Virus record (IMG/VR): IMGVR_UViG_3300027779_002770
Location: 1 to 64,000 of that record
DNA from: a virus
DNA length: 64,000 nt
Strand: one strand, 5' to 3'
The notes below the pieces were generated by a model. The model saw nothing but the letters and a program-made list of their open reading frames with translations, did not search any database and was not told the DNA's origin. The translations under genes and the position numbers were made by a program. Of this stretch, positions 61,758 through 64,000 are shown piece after piece. Position 1 is the first letter of the stretch. The number at the start of each line of letters is the position of its first letter.

Positions 61758-61836
61758 TTACAAAATCAGCAGGGTTTGGCATAGTTTTTTCCTTATATAG
61801 TATGTAAACACTAATTAATTCTTAAAGGAGAAGAAA

Positions 61837-62493
61837 ATGTTTAACAATTTAATGAAAAAAATAAAGAATAACAGAGGTAATTCACTTGCTGAATTCGCTG
61901 TTGTTACTGCAATGATGGCTACGATGGCTACTACTGCCGCCCCAAAATTTGGTGCTGTTGGTGATTCTGCTAAATCTAAAACATCAATTGCTAATCTAGA
62001 TAAAATCAAGTCTGCAGCTAATAACTTTTATAACGCTGCTGTGTCTGAAGAAGGTCGTGGAAGATTTCCAGGACAAACTAAGTATGATGTAAAAGTTGGT
62101 GGATTTGATTTACCTGCTGAGACTACTACGGATATGGCATTGGAATTGTATTTAGAAACTATTCTAAATTCTTATGAAGGATATGAAGCTGACTTAACTG
62201 ATTTCGTATATGTATTCTCAACTTCAATAACTGATGAAGATGCTCTACAAGGTGATTGGATGAGTGTTGATAATGATGGTGCACACCAGATAGATGCTGG
62301 ATTTGATGAAGATGGTGCTTTAGATTTCAAAGAAAACTTTGGTAACTCAGGTATCTCATCTCCGTTTCAGGATGGTGCTTACATCTATCTTGTTATACCA
62401 GGAAGTGGTAGTGGTTCAGACGCTCAAGCTCCTTGTATGATTATAGCAGATGCTGAGAATCCTGCTGAAATGTACAAAGTATTAACACCTTAA
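61837..62493 (+). CDS. type IV pilin-like protein 1
   Basis: 218 aa. The N-terminus KKIKNNRGNSLAEFAVVTAM is a class III signal: cleavage after G18, with Glu at mature position 5 and a hydrophobic helix. The large C-terminal globular domain is acidic (GDWMSVDNDGAHQIDAGFDE) and Ser/Gly-rich near the end (PGSGSGSDAQ). Hydrophobic helix is Ala/Thr/Met-rich (MMATMATTAAPKFG), different from the three following pilins. AAAGGAG precedes it. Likely the major or an accessory subunit of the pilus or pseudopilus encoded here. Confidence 0.8.
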   Translation: MFNNLMKKIKNNRGNSLAEFAVVTAMMATMATTAAPKFGAVGDSAKSKTSIANLDKIKSAANNFYNAAVSEEGRGRFPGQTKYDVKVGGFDLPAETTTDMALELYLETILNSYEGYEADLTDFVYVFSTSITDEDALQGDWMSVDNDGAHQIDAGFDEDGALDFKENFGNSGISSPFQDGAYIYLVIPGSGSGSDAQAPCMIIADAENPAEMYKVLTP

Positions 62494-62514
62494 TTTTGTG
62501 AAAGGAGAATGACA

Positions 62515-62940
62515 ATGAGAAATAACAAAGGATTTACCCTTATTGAATTAATAATGGTTACAATCATATTAGGTATTCTTGCTGCTGTCGCTATCCCTCG
62601 GTACATGACAACAGTTGCTAAAGCCGAATCGGCTGCAGAAAATGCAGTAATAGGTTCTATATTGGCTGGTTTAGAAGTCTTTGCTACAGAACAATTGATG
62701 GATAATGGTCGAAGATCATGGCCTGATAATCCATTTGACGGTTTGGACACAAAGCCAAATGGTTACACTACAGATGCAACTGATGCTAATGTTGACGGGG
62801 AGTGGACATTTAATACCACTTCACTAAAAATTACACATCAACGTCTTGATAATTCACGTGTTGGCTGGGTTTATGCTAAAGGCACACAAACAGGAGATGC
62901 TGCTAACGTGGGTACTCTCGGTGCTAGAGCAACTTTGTAG
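62515..62940 (+). CDS. type IV pilin-like protein 2
   Basis: 141 aa from ATG 62515 (AAGGAG eight bases before, ATG 62509 too close). NNKGFTLIELIMVTIILGIL is a canonical prepilin site: cleavage after G6, Phe methylated, Glu5. AAVAIPRYMTTVAKAES and SILAGLEVFATEQ follow as in PilE/PulG pilins. The C-terminal domain is small and ends with a Gly/Ala-rich strand. Confidence 0.9.
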   Translation: MRNNKGFTLIELIMVTIILGILAAVAIPRYMTTVAKAESAAENAVIGSILAGLEVFATEQLMDNGRRSWPDNPFDGLDTKPNGYTTDATDANVDGEWTFNTTSLKITHQRLDNSRVGWVYAKGTQTGDAANVGTLGARATL

Positions 62941-62952
62941 AGGAGACTACTT

Positions 62953-63390
62953 ATGAATAACTCTGCTGGATTCACTTTAGCGGAATTAGTCGTAACTATC
63001 GTATTGGTGGGGATACTTGCAGCAGCAGCTATCCCCACTTTTAATAATGTGATGGTATCAACTCAACTCCAAATAAACAAATCAAATATGGAAAGTATAA
63101 AGAATGCCTTTATGCGGTATTATTTTGTAACTCAAAATGATCCTCCACCAATACCAGAAAACCATTTGCTAGATTCAGAATACAAAGATTTAGTTTTACC
63201 TGACGGTAGAACACCCGATAATTTATTTAATGGTAAAGCTGGTTTACCTTATAATAGCAATGGAGACCCTTATAGTTATTACCTAGAGAACGACACAAAT
63301 TCCACAGGATTTGTAACACGGACAATAATAATAAAAGATATGAATACAGATAGCCCGTCATACGAGGAATATGTAATCGGAGGGATTTAA
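62953..63390 (+). CDS. type IV pilin-like protein 3
   Basis: 145 aa. NNSAGFTLAELVVTIVLVGI is a prepilin signal (G-FTLAE), then AAAAIPTFNNVMVSTQLQIN. Pseudopilin-sized. It ends with a beta-rich, Pro-containing domain (DGRTPDNLFNGKAGLPYNSN). GAGG lies 9-13 bases before the ATG. Confidence 0.9.
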   Translation: MNNSAGFTLAELVVTIVLVGILAAAAIPTFNNVMVSTQLQINKSNMESIKNAFMRYYFVTQNDPPPIPENHLLDSEYKDLVLPDGRTPDNLFNGKAGLPYNSNGDPYSYYLENDTNSTGFVTRTIIIKDMNTDSPSYEEYVIGGI

Positions 63391-63785
63391 TGAACAGAGG
63401 ATATACGCTGATCGAAATGGTCGTAGTTATTCTCATAATTGGTATTATGAGTGCAGTAGCAGTACCGAGATACCAAAGAATAATTGAATTAAAAGAATTA
63501 GAAGCTGAAACAGAATTTGTACATCAGATGTGGAAAGAATTAGAATTATATGCTGAAGAACGATTTGTAGCAACAGGCACAGAGAGCTGGCCGGTAAATC
63601 CACTTTCTGTTTTAGGTCGCACAAGAGGTGTCATCGTTACTATGGACTTGGGAATACCCGATGAAGATAATGAATGGCAATTTGATGGAACTGACTTATT
63701 TCATAGGAGAAGGAACAATGAGACTTGGTATTTCAATTACACCCCTAGTAATTTTCATTTGTCTGAACTTCCAGTTAAGTTTTAG
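63390..63785 (+). CDS. type IV pilin-like protein 4
   Basis: 131 aa, starting on the last base of the preceding pilin. MNRGYTLIEMVVVILIIGIM is a short prepilin leader (cleavage after G4), AVAVPRYQRIIELKELEAET follows. The C-terminal part has WPVNPLSVLGRTRG and WQFDGTDLFHRR, matching pilin 2 in layout (WPDNPFDGL ... WTFNTTSLK), so pilins 2 and 4 are paralogues. Confidence 0.9.
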   Translation: MNRGYTLIEMVVVILIIGIMSAVAVPRYQRIIELKELEAETEFVHQMWKELELYAEERFVATGTESWPVNPLSVLGRTRGVIVTMDLGIPDEDNEWQFDGTDLFHRRRNNETWYFNYTPSNFHLSELPVKF

Positions 63786-64000
63786 TCAAGATGAAGTTGA
63801 CTTGGATTTTGATGCCATGTGGGATAATACTATATGGAACGAAATCGAAGATATAGCAGATGAAGAAATACAAGAGGTAGATAACATAACAGCAACAGCT
63901 GGTGTTCGTGGAGCTGAAGCAGAAGATGAAGCGTTAGCACTATTGTATTATAGACGAAGTATGAAAGGACTATCCAAATTAGATTTACAAAAAGCATTAG
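63718..64000 (+). CDS. secreted protein, 3' end beyond window
   Basis: ATG 63718, with AGGAG about ten bases before, overlapping the end of pilin 4 in another frame. MRLGISITPLVIFICLNFQL followed by SFSQ is a signal peptide with probable cleavage before QDE. The mature part is acidic (VDLDFDAMWDN, EDIADEEIQEVD), then a helix with YYRRSMKG. Open to the end of the window. Probably the next member of the pilus or secretion operon. Confidence 0.65.
   Translation, partial: MRLGISITPLVIFICLNFQLSFSQDEVDLDFDAMWDNTIWNEIEDIADEEIQEVDNITATAGVRGAEAEDEALALLYYRRSMKGLSKLDLQKAL

Noticed and set aside
61776-61800. Sigma-54 promoter before the pilin genes
   Set aside because: TTGGCA is present but GC at the -12 position with correct spacing is missing.

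Overview
The window looks like part of the genome of a large T4-like tailed phage (contractile-tail myovirus) of a marine bacterium. Nearly every gene is on the + strand, tightly packed, often with ATGA or TAATG overlaps. The sequence is A+T-rich and no gap without a gene exceeds about 200 bases. Head, terminase and lysis genes are not in this slice, so the genome extends beyond it. There is no integrase, rRNA, IS element or CRISPR array.

Layout. (1) 1-18.7 kb: two 2-oxoglutarate/Fe(II) oxygenases, then the tail module: sheath, tube, gp26/gp51-like chaperone or hub genes apparently joined by a -1 ribosomal frameshift, tape measure, tube cap, LysM/gp53-like wedge and large baseplate proteins. 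A divergent family A DNA polymerase and a long charged protein follow. (2) 18.7-25.4 kb: Nudix hydrolase, methyltransferase and epimerase, then replication/recombination genes (gp32-like SSB, UvsX/RecA, 5'-3' exonuclease, gp41-like helicase). (3) 25.4-36.5 kb: deoxynucleotide supply (class II ribonucleotide reductase, deoxyribosyltransferase, HD nucleotidase, ThyX, dUTPase, a kinase/ThyA-like fusion, dCMP deaminase), a complete DNA polymerase III alpha subunit and nucleases. (4) 37.2-54.2 kb: a large surface-polysaccharide cluster (glycosyltransferases, GT29-like sialyltransferase, sugar epimerases, a ColD/RfbH-like PLP 3-dehydrase, CMP-sugar synthetase, SIS-HAD isomerase, PIG-L deacetylase, WbqC, sulfotransferase-glycosyltransferase). 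(5) 54.3-58 kb: a host-like block with a TonB-dependent outer-membrane receptor, tRNA-Ala(UGC), metal-type KdsA and a 33-residue Cys-rich metallothionein-like peptide. (6) 58.1-60.8 kb: small phage-type genes (nuclease, lipoprotein, coiled-coil membrane protein, basic peptides). (7) 60.75-64 kb: a secreted thioredoxin-like protein with an in-frame UGA at the first cysteine of its active site (W-U-P-S-C) and a SECIS-like hairpin, so a probable selenoprotein, then four type IV pilin-like genes and a partial secreted protein.

The host-like genes resemble those of FCB-group marine bacteria such as Marinimicrobia or Bacteroidota (CarboxypepD_reg-type TonB receptor, dockerin plus thrombospondin-3 repeats); this is inference from memory of the families. 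One promoter type (TTTACA-N17-TAGATTCT) occurs at 29.8, 33.4, 44.9 and 58.6 kb, tying the right part to the phage part. Still, assembly chimerism at 54.3 kb or 60.8 kb must be excluded.

How it may work together: the phage carries its own replisome and dNTP supply. It also seems equipped to remodel the host envelope, with new glycans (possibly Kdo or nonulosonate based), a new outer-membrane receptor, pilins and a redox selenoprotein.
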